Positions 20,221 through 29,713 of a stretch of DNA of 64,000 bases are shown piece by piece; position 1 is the first letter of the stretch, and each line of letters opens with the position of its first letter. This stretch comes from Sedimenticola selenatireducens. Its GTDB lineage: Bacteria; Pseudomonadota; Gammaproteobacteria; Chromatiales; Chromatiaceae. The stretch covers positions 1 through 64,000 of the forward strand of contig NZ_VMNH01000009.1 of the NCBI RefSeq assembly GCF_007625115.1, in the 5' to 3' direction. Made by a program: the position numbers and the translations under genes. The notes beneath the pieces are model-generated. The model saw only the letters and a program-made list of their open reading frames with translations. It searched no databases and was not told the origin of the DNA.

Positions 20221-21895
20221 TGAGGCCACAGAATACGCGCACGCAGTTGTATCAGGTAAAACGATTGCGGGGCCGCATGTCAGGGATGCCTGTCAGCGCC
20301 ATCTGAATGATTTAGAGATTGGCCATGAACGCGGCCTAGTGTGGTCGATTGATCACGTCAACTGGGCCATTGGCTACTTCCGTGATGTTCTCTGCCTAAA
20401 TGGTGGTGAATACGAGGGGGTGCCGTTTGAGCCGTTAGGCTGGCAGCTATTTATTATTGGTAGCTTGTTCGGTTGGTTGGGTGATGATGGTTTCCGCCGC
20501 TTCCGTGTGGCGTATGTTGAAACAGCTAAAGGTTCCGGTAAAAGCCCGTTGGCTGCGGGTGTTGGGCTTTACGGTTTAACGGCTGACCAAGAATCCCGCG
20601 CGGAAATCTACGCGGCCGCCACAAAGAAAGACCAGGCGATGGTCTTGTTTCGTGATGCGGTGGCCATGGTTGACCTATCGCCGGAACTAACGTGCCGTAT
20701 TCACAAAAGCGGCTCACCCGGTAAAGAGTGGAACCTGGCCTATCACTCAAGTGATAGCTTCTTCCGCCCGATCAGTGCAGATGACGGCCAATCTGGCCCG
20801 CGTCCGCATATCGGGTTGATTGATGAAATACATGAGCATCGCTCACCTGTAGTAGTTGAGATGCTACGCGCGGGCACCAAGTCACGCCGCCAGGCGTTGA
20901 TGTTCATGATCACCAATAGTGGCACTGATAAACAGTCGGTCTGTTGGGATTACCATGATTACGGCGCAAAGATTGCTGCAGGCACTATTCAGGATGACTC
21001 GTTTTTCTCGTTCGTCTGTTCGCTGGATGAACATGATGATCCGTTCAAAGATGAAACATGCTGGATAAAAGCCAACCCGAGTATTGATGCCGGTATACCT
21101 GGTCTAAAGTACCTGCGTGAACAGGTTGTGCAAGCGCGCGGCATGCCTTCAAAAGAAAGCATTGTCCGCCGGCTGAACTTCTGCCAGTGGGTTGATGCCG
21201 CATCGCCCTGGATCAGTAGTGATGTATGGTTCGCCGCGCAAGATACTGATTTCGACCCAATAGAATTACAAGGCCGCCGCTGCTGGGGTGGCCTGGATCT
21301 GGGCAGCACACAAGACCTGACCGCCTTCGTGCTGCTCTTTGAGCCAACAGAAACGGATCAGCACTGGCGGTTGTTGCCGCGCTTCTGGGTGCCGGGTGAT
21401 CAGCTCACAGAAAAAGAACGCCTTGATCGTGTACCGTACCTCTCGTGGCGTGACGCTGGGCATTTAGTTGCCTTGCCAGGGAAGGCCATTAACAAACTGG
21501 CAGTGATCAAACAAGTGGCGGAAGACGTGTCGCGCTACGCGATACAGTCCATCGCCTATGATCGCTGGCGAATAGAAGACCTGAAAATGCTCATGGAGCA
21601 GGAAGGCATCGAGTTACCCCTGCAGCCATTCGGGCAGGGCTTCAAAGACATGAGCCCGTCGCTGGATGAATTTGAACAGCGGCTACTGAATGACAGCCTA
21701 AAACACAGCGCCAACCCGGTGATGACTTGGTGCGCGGCCAATGCCGTAATCGCCTCTGACCCATCAGGCAACCGAAAGATAGACAAAAAGCGCGCCACCG
21801 GCCGGGTGGATGGAATCGTTGCGGCCATCATGGCAGCGGGCCAATCGAGCAAAGAGGCTGAACAACAGCCAACACCCGAGTTGATAATTTTATGA
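20168..21895 (+). CDS. terminase large subunit
   Basis: The 575-residue product has the Walker A-like ETAKGSGKSPLAAG (about 118-131), a Walker B GLIDEIHEH (about 217-225) and a C-terminal nuclease with GGLDLGSTQDLTAF (about 374-387) and a late Asp (KRATGRVDGIVAA). It overlaps the small subunit by 53 bp; the ATG at 20168 is the first that fits. It powers DNA packaging into the capsid. Confidence 0.92.
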   Translation: MKTAQAQKKRPDPKSISDEATEYAHAVVSGKTIAGPHVRDACQRHLNDLEIGHERGLVWSIDHVNWAIGYFRDVLCLNGGEYEGVPFEPLGWQLFIIGSLFGWLGDDGFRRFRVAYVETAKGSGKSPLAAGVGLYGLTADQESRAEIYAAATKKDQAMVLFRDAVAMVDLSPELTCRIHKSGSPGKEWNLAYHSSDSFFRPISADDGQSGPRPHIGLIDEIHEHRSPVVVEMLRAGTKSRRQALMFMITNSGTDKQSVCWDYHDYGAKIAAGTIQDDSFFSFVCSLDEHDDPFKDETCWIKANPSIDAGIPGLKYLREQVVQARGMPSKESIVRRLNFCQWVDAASPWISSDVWFAAQDTDFDPIELQGRRCWGGLDLGSTQDLTAFVLLFEPTETDQHWRLLPRFWVPGDQLTEKERLDRVPYLSWRDAGHLVALPGKAINKLAVIKQVAEDVSRYAIQSIAYDRWRIEDLKMLMEQEGIELPLQPFGQGFKDMSPSLDEFEQRLLNDSLKHSANPVMTWCAANAVIASDPSGNRKIDKKRATGRVDGIVAAIMAAGQSSKEAEQQPTPELIIL

Positions 21896-23205
21896 ATGAG
21901 CTTGCAGACAGAATAGAAGCCTGTGGGCGGTTCAATAATGCCCTGGAAAAATGCAAAACACCGGGCAGCCCCATCCTTGACCGGTTTGTCTCTGAACAAC
22001 AAGCGTCACGCCGTGCGCCCGCTGTGCGTAATGAAACACTCGACTCATCAAAAATAATCAAAGGCTCCGAACTGTTTGATTGGATGACCGGCGGGCTCAG
22101 TGCCTCCGGTGTCGCGGTAACCGAACAGAGCGCCATGCGCGTATCGGCCGTTTACGCCTCGGTCAACCTGATCGGTGGCGCGCTTTCCAGTCTGCCCTTA
22201 CCTGTTTATCAGCGTGGTCAGGATGGCGAAAAAAAGCGCATCGATCATGACTACTGGTGGCTGCTGAATCGCCAACCAACAGACGCCCTATCGGCGGCGG
22301 TGTTCTGGGAATTTCTCACCGGCTCACTCCTGCTGAACGGTGACAGCTTCGCGCGCATCCAGCGCCAGGGGCGCTCACCCATGGCCACGGGGTTTGACCC
22401 GCTGCATAAATCCCGCGTAACCGTCGTGCGTAAAGATGGCCGGCTCTGGTATCACGTAAAAAATGATGAAGGCAAAACCGAAGTCATTGACCAAGACGAC
22501 ATGATCCACGTACCCGGTGCCGGCTTTGACGGTTGCAACGGCCAAAGCCAAATCCGCCACGCCCTGCGCAATGCGGCCGGTATCTCGCTGGCTGCGGATG
22601 AATACAGTGGCAGCTTCTTCACCAACGGCGCGCGGCCTGATATTGCGCTGGAATTACCGGGGAACCCAACAACCGATCAACAAGACATGATGCGCAATAG
22701 CTGGAATGAACGCTATCGCGGATTAGGTAACAACCACAAGCCCGCACTATTGGCGGGCGGCATTAAAGTCCATGAGCTGACAATGAACGCAGAAGATGCG
22801 CAGCTCATTGACACACGCAAATTCCAGGTTGAAGACATCGCGCGCATCTTTGGTGTGCCGCCTCACATGATCGGCCACACCGAAAAAACATCCAGTTGGG
22901 GTAGCGGTGTAGAGCAGATGTCCATCGGCTTTGTGAAATACACCCTGCAGCGCCACTTGGTTAAATTTGAACAAGAGTTCAACCGTAAACTGTTCCGCGA
23001 TAGAAAAACCTTTGTTGAATTCAACACAGCCGGGCTTGAGCGGGGTGACTACAAAACCCGCAACGAAGGCTACCGGATCGCCCTGGGTCGCGCGGGTGAG
23101 CCGGGCTGGATTACAGTCAACGAAGTTCGGAAACTGGATAACCTGCCACCTATTGCTGGTGGCGAAAAACTCCACGGAGGAGAAGAAAGTGAATCCACTG
23201 CTTAA
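21892..23205 (+). CDS. portal protein, HK97 family
   Basis: The 437-residue product has the family pattern TEQSAMRVSAVYASVNLIGG, LTGSLLLNGDSFARI, DMIHVPG and VEDIARIFGVPPHMIG. Length and motifs match HK97 portal proteins. It overlaps terminase by 4 bp and the protease by 17 bp. Confidence 0.92.
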   Translation: MNELADRIEACGRFNNALEKCKTPGSPILDRFVSEQQASRRAPAVRNETLDSSKIIKGSELFDWMTGGLSASGVAVTEQSAMRVSAVYASVNLIGGALSSLPLPVYQRGQDGEKKRIDHDYWWLLNRQPTDALSAAVFWEFLTGSLLLNGDSFARIQRQGRSPMATGFDPLHKSRVTVVRKDGRLWYHVKNDEGKTEVIDQDDMIHVPGAGFDGCNGQSQIRHALRNAAGISLAADEYSGSFFTNGARPDIALELPGNPTTDQQDMMRNSWNERYRGLGNNHKPALLAGGIKVHELTMNAEDAQLIDTRKFQVEDIARIFGVPPHMIGHTEKTSSWGSGVEQMSIGFVKYTLQRHLVKFEQEFNRKLFRDRKTFVEFNTAGLERGDYKTRNEGYRIALGRAGEPGWITVNEVRKLDNLPPIAGGEKLHGGEESESTA

Positions 23206-23956
23206 ACTGCTGGCTGACAATCGCGGCGTTGGACAATTCCGCGCGGACGCCGCCGAGCAAGAGGCCACCATCTACCTCTATGATGTGATCGTGGCGGATG
23301 ACTACTGGGGCGGCATCGGTGTAGAAAGTTTTGTACGCACCCTAAACAGCCTGACCGCTCCCGTCATCCATCTACGCTTTGACTGTCCGGGTGGTGATGT
23401 CTTTGCCGGCCGCGCTATGGAGCAAGCCATACGCGAACATCCCAGTAAAATCATTGCCCATATCGATGGCTATGCCGCCAGTGCTGCTTCATATGTGGCG
23501 CTGGCAGCGGATGAAGTGCTGATCAGTGAAGGCGGCTTCTTCATGATCCACAAAGCCTGGACCATCGCCATAGGTAATGCCGATGAACTGATGGATGTGG
23601 CGGGCCTGCTGGAAAAGATCGACGGCACACTAGTGAAAACCTACGCCCGTGAAACAGGCCAAACCCCCGAACAGCTAAACGAATGGATAGCCGCCACCAC
23701 CTGGTTTGATGCAGAAGAGGCTATCGAATACGGCTTTGCCACGGGCATGGATACACTCGGATCAAAAGCCAAAGCCAAAGCACCCGCGCAACACTGGAAC
23801 TTGGCCGCCTATGGCCATGCCCCGCAACCAGCGCCGGTTGCAGAACCAGACCCTGTGCCGGAACCAGAACCCACACCTGAACCTATTGCGGCTTACAACA
23901 ACAGCCACACAGACCACCTAGCGCGCCGGTTGCGCCTGGTCGCCCATGCTGCCTGA
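23189..23956 (+). CDS. ClpP-like prohead protease
   Basis: The 255-residue product starts with GTG at 23189, preceded by GGAGGAG. It has the ClpP fold with the catalytic Ser in GYAASAASYVA (about 98) and the His in FFMIHKAW (about 121), followed by a conserved late Asp. A Pro/Glu-rich linker and a basic end form the scaffold-like tail. It overlaps the portal gene. It cleaves the capsid delta domain during head maturation. Confidence 0.9.
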   Translation: MNPLLKLLADNRGVGQFRADAAEQEATIYLYDVIVADDYWGGIGVESFVRTLNSLTAPVIHLRFDCPGGDVFAGRAMEQAIREHPSKIIAHIDGYAASAASYVALAADEVLISEGGFFMIHKAWTIAIGNADELMDVAGLLEKIDGTLVKTYARETGQTPEQLNEWIAATTWFDAEEAIEYGFATGMDTLGSKAKAKAPAQHWNLAAYGHAPQPAPVAEPDPVPEPEPTPEPIAAYNNSHTDHLARRLRLVAHAA

Positions 23957-23979
23957 CGCGCTCCCGTGTCTTGCAACAC

Positions 23980-24002
23980 AAACCGCCTAACGGCGGTTTT
24001 TT
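23980..24002 (+). terminator. terminator between protease and capsid genes
   Basis: AAACCGCC/GGCGGTTT hairpin with a T run, 31 bp before the capsid start. It may tune expression inside the head operon. Confidence 0.75.
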
Positions 24003-24032
24003 AATGTCCATAACTTTTTGAGGAACAACACA

Positions 24033-25253
24033 ATGCCAACCAGCATTCAAGAACTGCGGGAGCGTCGCAGCGAACGCGCTCAGGGACTCCATGCACTGTT
24101 GGAGAAAAATCCAGGTGACAAATGGGCTGCAGAACTGCAGGCCAAATACGATGAAGGTATGGCGGAAATTGACGCCCTTGACGGCGAAATCAACCGCCAT
24201 CAAAAGCTGCTGGACGCCATGGCGTTGGAAGCAGAAACCCAAGTCGTCATCACCGCCGCTGATCGTCACGCGCGTGATGCAAAATCACCCGCCTCTGCTC
24301 TATTTGCTAAATGGTTGCGGGGTGGTGATGGTGCTTTGTCGGCTGAAGAGTGGGCAGGCATTCGTAACACCATGAGCACAGGTACGGGCTCAGAGGGCGG
24401 TTACAGCGTGCAGTCAGATGTTGCGCAAACCATTATCGATGCCCTCAAGGCGTTTGGTGGTATGCGTGAAGCAGCTACTGTGATTCAAACTGAAATGGGC
24501 AATCCGCTGTCGTTCCCTACATCAGATGGCACCAGTGAAACCGGTGAGCTGATCGCGGAAAACACCACCGCAACAGCGGCTGACCCCACCTTCGGCACCG
24601 TATCCCTCAACGCCTACAAGTTCAGCTCAAAGATCGTGGCAGTCCCGTTCGAGTTGCTGCAGGACAGCCAGGTCGATATCGAGTCGTTTATCAATAACCG
24701 CCTGGTTGAACGCATTGGCCGGATCACCAACAGCTACTTTACCACCGGCACGGGCTCATCCCAGCCGCGCGGTATTGTAACGGGTGCGGGTGCAGGTAAA
24801 ACCGGCACAACCGGCCAAACCACAACCGTGATCTTTGATGACCTGGTTGATCTGGTTCACGCCGTTGACCCCGCCTATCGCCTCTCGGGTAACTGCCGCT
24901 TCATGATGAACGACTCATCACTCAAGGTGATTCGTAAACTGAAAGACAGCCAGAACCGCCCGGTATTCCTGCCGGGTTACGACGGTCTGGGTGGCCCGAT
25001 GGCTGATTCAGTCTTGGGCTACGGCGTCACCATCAACCAGAACGTGGCCACCATGGCGGCCAGTGCAAAATCCATCCTGTTTGGTGATATGGCGAAATAC
25101 TACATCCGTGATGTGATGCAGGCTTCACTGTTCCGCTTCACCGATTCAGCCTATGCCAAGCTCGGCCAGGTCGGTTTCCTGATGTGGGCACGTTCTGGCG
25201 GCAACCTGTTGGATACCAACGCCGTCAAATACTACCAAAACTCCGCCACCTAA
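24033..25253 (+). CDS. major capsid protein, HK97 family
   Basis: The 406-residue product has an N-terminal coiled-coil delta domain (about 1-95). The mature HK97 fold follows: GTGSEGGYSVQSDVAQTIID, GELIAENTTATAADPTFG, FTDSAYAKLGQVGF and a C-terminal NAVKYYQ. GAGG precedes the ATG. Cleavage near residue 100 by the upstream protease is expected. Confidence 0.93.
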   Translation: MPTSIQELRERRSERAQGLHALLEKNPGDKWAAELQAKYDEGMAEIDALDGEINRHQKLLDAMALEAETQVVITAADRHARDAKSPASALFAKWLRGGDGALSAEEWAGIRNTMSTGTGSEGGYSVQSDVAQTIIDALKAFGGMREAATVIQTEMGNPLSFPTSDGTSETGELIAENTTATAADPTFGTVSLNAYKFSSKIVAVPFELLQDSQVDIESFINNRLVERIGRITNSYFTTGTGSSQPRGIVTGAGAGKTGTTGQTTTVIFDDLVDLVHAVDPAYRLSGNCRFMMNDSSLKVIRKLKDSQNRPVFLPGYDGLGGPMADSVLGYGVTINQNVATMAASAKSILFGDMAKYYIRDVMQASLFRFTDSAYAKLGQVGFLMWARSGGNLLDTNAVKYYQNSAT

Positions 25254-25278
25254 GCGGGTTAGGTAATCCACAACGCAC

Positions 25279-25304
25279 AGCAGGGCCAGTCCGCTGGCCC
25301 TGCT
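25279..25304. other. strong hairpin after the capsid gene
   Basis: A perfect 11-bp stem AGCAGGGCCAG/CTGGCCCTGCT with a 4-base loop, without a T tract. Probably an mRNA-stabilising or processing structure that protects the capsid message. Confidence 0.5.
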
Positions 25305-25328
25305 TGAATCGCGCAAGAGGAAACAATC

Positions 25329-25607
25329 ATGTCAATGAAAAAAGCCAGAATCCTGGTCAATACCCCGCTGGACGGTATCGACTACAAACCAAACCAAGTC
25401 ATCGAAGCCGAAGCCGCCACCATCAAAGACCTAGTAAACGCAGGTTTTGCCGATGACAAACCCGCCGCCGTCAAATACTGCCTTGAAGAAGGCGAGGAAG
25501 TCATCACCCATCAAGGCGTGACGGCTGAGTCAGAGGCGGCTGTAATCACCGATGACCAAACAGGTGAGCTGGCCCCTGATGATGAACCCCCCGATACCGG
25601 CGGTTAA
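25329..25607 (+). CDS. small acidic head-region protein
   Basis: The 92-residue product has MKKARILVNTPLDGIDYKPN and a DxxAxxKDLVNAGFAD motif seen in short proteins between capsid and connector genes, then an acidic tail ending PPDTGG. GAGG precedes the ATG. Probably a head-completion or decoration helper (inference). Confidence 0.6.
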   Translation: MSMKKARILVNTPLDGIDYKPNQVIEAEAATIKDLVNAGFADDKPAAVKYCLEEGEEVITHQGVTAESEAAVITDDQTGELAPDDEPPDTGG

Positions 25608-25676
25608 TCAAAAACCTAACCCACCAAAGGCGGCCAAGTGCCGTCTTTCTATTTCCTGGGACACGAGGAATAAACC

Positions 25677-26117
25677 ATGTCAGATGGTGTATTTAACATA
25701 GCAAAAGGCTCCGTTGTGGAAAAAATCCGCGATGCGTCAACCAACGTCCTGCTGTTGCTACTCAAGGCCAATGAGGCGGAAACCGCCCTGGTTGATCACG
25801 ACAACGTGTCTGTACTGTTGGGCGCTGCGGGTAACACAGAGGCAGACTTCACCAACTACGCCCGTAAAACCGGCCTAACCGGCACCATCACGGTTGATGA
25901 CTCCAATGACCGGGTTGATGTGGACCTACCAGACCAAGCCTTTATCAGTGCCGGTGGCGCATTAAACAACACGCTGACCAAGGCCGTGGTGGCCTATGAA
26001 GAGTCCGCGACTGATACCGGTCGCGTACCACTCACTCATCACGATTTTGCCGCCACCACAGACGGCAGTGATCTCACGCTACAAGTTAATGCCGCCGGTT
26101 TCTACCGGGCCGCATAA
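25677..26117 (+). CDS. putative virion structural protein
   Basis: The 146-residue product starts MSDGVFNIAKGSVVEKIRDA. A helical start is followed by beta-rich repeats (TGLTGTITVDDSNDRVDVDL, LTHHDFAATTDGSDLTLQV). It resembles small head proteins of unassigned role in such phages. Confidence 0.55.
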   Translation: MSDGVFNIAKGSVVEKIRDASTNVLLLLLKANEAETALVDHDNVSVLLGAAGNTEADFTNYARKTGLTGTITVDDSNDRVDVDLPDQAFISAGGALNNTLTKAVVAYEESATDTGRVPLTHHDFAATTDGSDLTLQVNAAGFYRAA

Positions 26118-26127
26118 GGGGAATACC

Positions 26128-26478
26128 ATGGCAAGAAAAGCATCCCTGCCGGATTGGGCAAAAGCCATCGCCCCCGGCAAGATCGATCTGTTTGCAGATC
26201 ACTTCTACCCAGAACTGCTCATGGAGCTGGGTGTAGAAGGTGAGGCCATTGATCAATACTGGCTGGAAGTCGCCTACCAATGCGCCAAGTTGGACGTGCA
26301 AAACGCCATTCGTGGCACGGACCTGATGCCAAAGGTCGGTGGTGCGCTGTGCCTGTTCGTGCAAGACCCAGACAAGCGCTGGTCCCAAAAGAATTACCCA
26401 GAAGGTAAGGGCGCAGAATCAGCCACCAAGGGAAAAGAAGCCAGGGACCACTACACCCGTATTCGGGGTGGGTTCTAG
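26128..26478 (+). CDS. small virion-region protein
   Basis: The 116-residue product starts MARKASLPDWAKAIAPGKID. The part PELLMELGVEGEAIDQYWLE, VAYQCAKLDVQNAI is helical. AAGGGG precedes the ATG at 26128. Unassigned role in the head or connector region. Confidence 0.55.
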   Translation: MARKASLPDWAKAIAPGKIDLFADHFYPELLMELGVEGEAIDQYWLEVAYQCAKLDVQNAIRGTDLMPKVGGALCLFVQDPDKRWSQKNYPEGKGAESATKGKEARDHYTRIRGGF

Positions 26479-26486
26479 GGCGCATA

Positions 26487-26597
26487 GTGCGCCCGTTGAT
26501 TCTCGTATTAACGGCCGGCGCTCTCTCATTTGGAGTGGGCTTTCTATGCGGATCACTGGTGGCGTTAATGCTGGTGCAACCGTTTTTACATTTTTAG
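26487..26597 (+). CDS. possible 36-residue membrane peptide
   Basis: With a GTG start the frame reads RPLILVLTAGALSFGVGFLC, then GSLVALMLVQPFLHF, one membrane span. Its stop is fused to the ribosome site of the next gene (TAGGAG). It fills the gap between two structural genes. The weak ribosome site leaves doubt. Confidence 0.4.
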   Translation: MRPLILVLTAGALSFGVGFLCGSLVALMLVQPFLHF

Positions 26598-26606
26598 GAG
26601 ATCGTG

Positions 26607-26966
26607 ATGGGCTTCAAATCAATCGACCGCGCGCGAAAAATTGCGGATGAACTGCAAGAGATCAATCGAACTGTTGCGCGCTCAATCTCTGATATGTCCA
26701 GAGATTTAACCCGCGTTCAACACTTTGCCGCATTTGTTTTTAATTCAGCAGTGAATGGCGATGGCGATGCAGATAGCGCAGACGTTGCGGCGGTCGTTGC
26801 AGAGTTCAGAGCGCAACGCGCACAGATAGACGCATTCATTCCTATGCTGGACGCGATACAGGCGATTAATGATGAGGCTGTTCCTACGAACATCCCAACG
26901 AATCTTGCGGCCTTTATCGCGAATGAAAATATTGACCTTAACAGCTACGTGACGCGCTTTAAATAA
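26607..26966 (+). CDS. helical structural-region protein
   Basis: The 119-residue product starts MGFKSIDRARKIADELQEIN and is helical with Asp-rich DGDADSADVAAVVAE. AGGAG precedes the ATG. It overlaps the start of the LamG protein by one base (TAATG). Role unknown. Confidence 0.55.
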   Translation: MGFKSIDRARKIADELQEINRTVARSISDMSRDLTRVQHFAAFVFNSAVNGDGDADSADVAAVVAEFRAQRAQIDAFIPMLDAIQAINDEAVPTNIPTNLAAFIANENIDLNSYVTRFK

Positions 26967-28618
26967 TGGCATACGGCTTTACCTATACGCTGCCGACGAT
27001 CACCGGGAGTCATAGTGATTTTCCGGTTGTATTAAAGACAGCGGACTTCCCGGCTACTGCGATAGACGGCGGAAGCTCGTCCATTTTAAATGGTGGTGGA
27101 AATCTACGGGCGTATACGTCCAGTGCGAAAACTACGCAACTAGCAGTTCATGTTGTTGAGTTTGTTGCTGGTGGTACGCCTGCGGCTGATGTCAGGGTAA
27201 AAATACCCACTGCGGCTACAGGTAACACGATATACATTGAGGCTGATGCCGTTGAAACGGTGCAGCCTGCCGTTACTAATACCTATGGCCGGAATGCGGT
27301 CTACTCGAATGATGATAGGCGATATGGTCTAAAAGACAATTCATCAACGGTTGTCGATTACACGGGCAATGATGATGGAACGCTAGGCGGATCGGGTGCA
27401 ACTACTGGCACATCACCTGCCTTCGGCTCTAGCAATTTAGAAATGAACCTGACCGCCTATGTCGGTGGGTTGACTGACCCGTTCCCCGGCGCGTCACATG
27501 CCGCCATTCGGTCATGGTACAAGATACCAAATGAGGCGAGTAAGGGCGTTTGCGGTGCGTGGCTGGGCGGCGACAGCAATATGTCTGTGCTGCTATTTAC
27601 CGGCAGCAATGATCTAGTCTTTTTCCGCGTTAATACGGGCGGAACGGCGGCGACCGCGACATCAACGTCCGTCGTGCAAAACTCCGCTTGGCATCATGTC
27701 TGCGGATACTGGGACGGCACGACCGTCAGGACAATGGTTGATGGTGCGTTAGAGGGTAGCGCATCCAGAACAGGGACAATTAGCACGCCGTCATCTGCCG
27801 TATTCGAGATAGGTAGATATAATAATAATAATTGGACCATTCCTGATGATATGCAGGAGGTTAGTTTATCCACTAACTCGAATGTAACATCAGATTACAT
27901 CGCCACAGAATACGCCAACCAATCAGCAGCAACCGCATGGGGTACGGTAGGAACGTGGGCGGATAGTGGGGGCGGCTCAACCATCCAAATCGCCCAGGCC
28001 ACCGAAACCAACACCGCGTTCCCTATAACCGCCCAAAAGTCCCTAGCCATTGGGCAGGCGGTAGAAACAAACACGGCCTTTGCTGTCACGGCACTCACGG
28101 CACAAAACATCCCGATCGGGCTGGCCAGTGAAACAGGCACCGCATTCAGCGCCACCTGGTCAAAGGTACTCACCATCGGCTTGGCCGCTGAAACAGATGC
28201 CGCTTTTTCAGTAACGCCCGTAACGGCCAACAACGTCCCTATAGGGTTGGCGGTTGAAGCAGATGCCGCTTTTGCCGTCAGTCACATCAAGGCACTATCA
28301 ACTGGCCTTGCAACAGAAACAGACACAGCTTTACCGGTCACGGCCTCCATTGGTCAACCCATTGGTTTGGCGCAGGAAACAGACACAGCCTTTACGCTGA
28401 GTCACAGCAAGGCGTTGGGTATTGATCTCAGTATTGAAACAGACACGGCGTTGCCGTTTGCCTTTCCGCAAACCATCAACATCGGGTTAGCGGTTGAAAC
28501 AGCCAGCGCCTTTCCCTTCGCGGTCTACCTGGGCCAAGGGGTCATCGCCGCCGCCAGAGCCAGCCGGCGCAGCTACTCCAGTAGACCACCGGCAATCACA
28601 CACTCAAGGCGTTGGTAA
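26966..28618 (+). CDS. LamG-like virion surface protein with nine tandem repeats
   Basis: The 550-residue product has a short N-terminal virion-binding part (about 1-110), a concanavalin-like LamG domain (about 150-335, RSWYKIPNE, WHHVCGYWDGTTVRTMVDG, EIGRYNNNNW) and nine repeats of 19-22 residues (about 340-525, consensus IGLAxETDTAFxVT). The basic, Arg/Ser-rich end differs. LamG folds bind carbohydrates, so it may be a capsid or neck decoration that binds surface glycans (inference). Confidence 0.7.
   Translation: MAYGFTYTLPTITGSHSDFPVVLKTADFPATAIDGGSSSILNGGGNLRAYTSSAKTTQLAVHVVEFVAGGTPAADVRVKIPTAATGNTIYIEADAVETVQPAVTNTYGRNAVYSNDDRRYGLKDNSSTVVDYTGNDDGTLGGSGATTGTSPAFGSSNLEMNLTAYVGGLTDPFPGASHAAIRSWYKIPNEASKGVCGAWLGGDSNMSVLLFTGSNDLVFFRVNTGGTAATATSTSVVQNSAWHHVCGYWDGTTVRTMVDGALEGSASRTGTISTPSSAVFEIGRYNNNNWTIPDDMQEVSLSTNSNVTSDYIATEYANQSAATAWGTVGTWADSGGGSTIQIAQATETNTAFPITAQKSLAIGQAVETNTAFAVTALTAQNIPIGLASETGTAFSATWSKVLTIGLAAETDAAFSVTPVTANNVPIGLAVEADAAFAVSHIKALSTGLATETDTALPVTASIGQPIGLAQETDTAFTLSHSKALGIDLSIETDTALPFAFPQTINIGLAVETASAFPFAVYLGQGVIAAARASRRSYSSRPPAITHSRRW
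27985..28546 (+). repeat. nine tandem coding repeats of about 60 bp
   Basis: Repeats encode the motif IGLAxETDTAFxVT plus a 6-8 residue variable part. Unit length is 57-66 bp, diverged at DNA level but with GAAACAGACAC recurrent in several units. This allows change of repeat number by recombination. Confidence 0.75.
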
Positions 28619-29187
28619 TGACACCAAAAACAATCACACCACCAGCAACCACCCCCATCGATCTGGCGGATGTAAAAACCCGGCTATCAATCACCGATGC
28701 CCTGGAGGATACCGAAATCCCTGCGCTGATACAGGCGGCGGTAGAACAGGCTGAATCCTACACGGCGCGCTCGTTCATCACCCAAACCCTGGAGCTGGCG
28801 GTTGATCGGTTCCCGGTTGAAATTGAACTACCCAAAGGGCCGGTTCAGTCGATCACTTCCATTAAATACCTGGACAGTGACGGCAACGAACAAACCCTCT
28901 CCGCAGGCAGCTATGTGCTGGATGACTACAGTCCACTGCCTTGGGTACTGCTGTCTGCGGGTCAAAGCTGGCCATCCACCTATGACGCGGCCAATGCGGT
29001 CAAAATCCGCTACGTGGCTGGGTTTGGTGATGCCGCCGATGTGCCTGAAGACATCAAAAGCGCGTTGTATATCGCGGTAGGTCACTGGATCAAGTTTCAG
29101 TCAGAAGTTGAAAGCGGCGTCGGGCCATCCCGTATGCCTCGCCAGTTCTATGACCTATTAGAACGTCACCGAATCATTAAACTCTAA
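28618..29187 (+). CDS. head-tail connector, HK97 gp6/phiE125 gp8-like
   Basis: The 189-residue product from ATG 28618 (overlapping TAATG with the previous stop) has IDLADVKTRLSITDALEDTE, IPALIQAAVEQAESYTARSF and IKSALYIAVGHWI. This is the family pattern of helical connector adaptors. It joins portal to the tail-completion proteins. Confidence 0.8.
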   Translation: MTPKTITPPATTPIDLADVKTRLSITDALEDTEIPALIQAAVEQAESYTARSFITQTLELAVDRFPVEIELPKGPVQSITSIKYLDSDGNEQTLSAGSYVLDDYSPLPWVLLSAGQSWPSTYDAANAVKIRYVAGFGDAADVPEDIKSALYIAVGHWIKFQSEVESGVGPSRMPRQFYDLLERHRIIKL

Positions 29188-29194
29188 GGCTCAC

Positions 29195-29653
29195 ATGGCG
29201 CACGTAAGACAACAAATACGGGATGCAGTGGGTACACTGCTCAACGCATCCCCAACTGCCTGGAAGGTGGCGATCAAATCCCGCTTGCACCCAATGCGGG
29301 AACTGTTGCCGTTGCTGTTGGTGTACATTGAATCAGAAACCATCTACCAGGAAACCATCCACCAAGCGGGTGTGCAATCCAGAGATTTATCCCTGGTGAT
29401 AAGCGGCCGCGTGCGTATCCCGGACAATGAAACTTTTGAAGAAACGCTGGATGCACAATCAGCAGAAATAGAAACCACGTTGACCTTTGCCGCACTGAAT
29501 ACCGCGTTAAGCGGCAAGCTCGGCGGGCTGACACTCAACAGCGCCACCACTGAAATCATAGAAGAAGAGAATGAAAGAACCTTCGCGGCTGTCAACATGG
29601 AATACACCGTCAAAGTGTTCACTCAAGAAAACAGCCCTGAAACGCTGATATAA
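29195..29653 (+). CDS. tail-completion/tail terminator-like protein
   Basis: The 152-residue product contains HVRQQIRDAVGTLLNAS, a central PLLLVYIESET and VNMEYTVKVFT at the end. The pattern matches small tail-terminator proteins with a minor tail U-like fold. It lies between the connector and the tail tube. Assignment by position and general pattern. Confidence 0.6.
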   Translation: MAHVRQQIRDAVGTLLNASPTAWKVAIKSRLHPMRELLPLLLVYIESETIYQETIHQAGVQSRDLSLVISGRVRIPDNETFEETLDAQSAEIETTLTFAALNTALSGKLGGLTLNSATTEIIEEENERTFAAVNMEYTVKVFTQENSPETLI

Positions 29654-29673
29654 CCAAAACCCACTTCACAAAC

Positions 29674-29695
29674 AACCCGCCTCGGCGGGTTTTTT
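29674..29695 (+). terminator. terminator before the tail tube gene
   Basis: ACCCGCC/GGCGGGT hairpin with a T run, 19 bp before the tail tube start. Confidence 0.75.
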
Positions 29696-29713
29696 AATGC
29701 TCGGAGAATAGAA

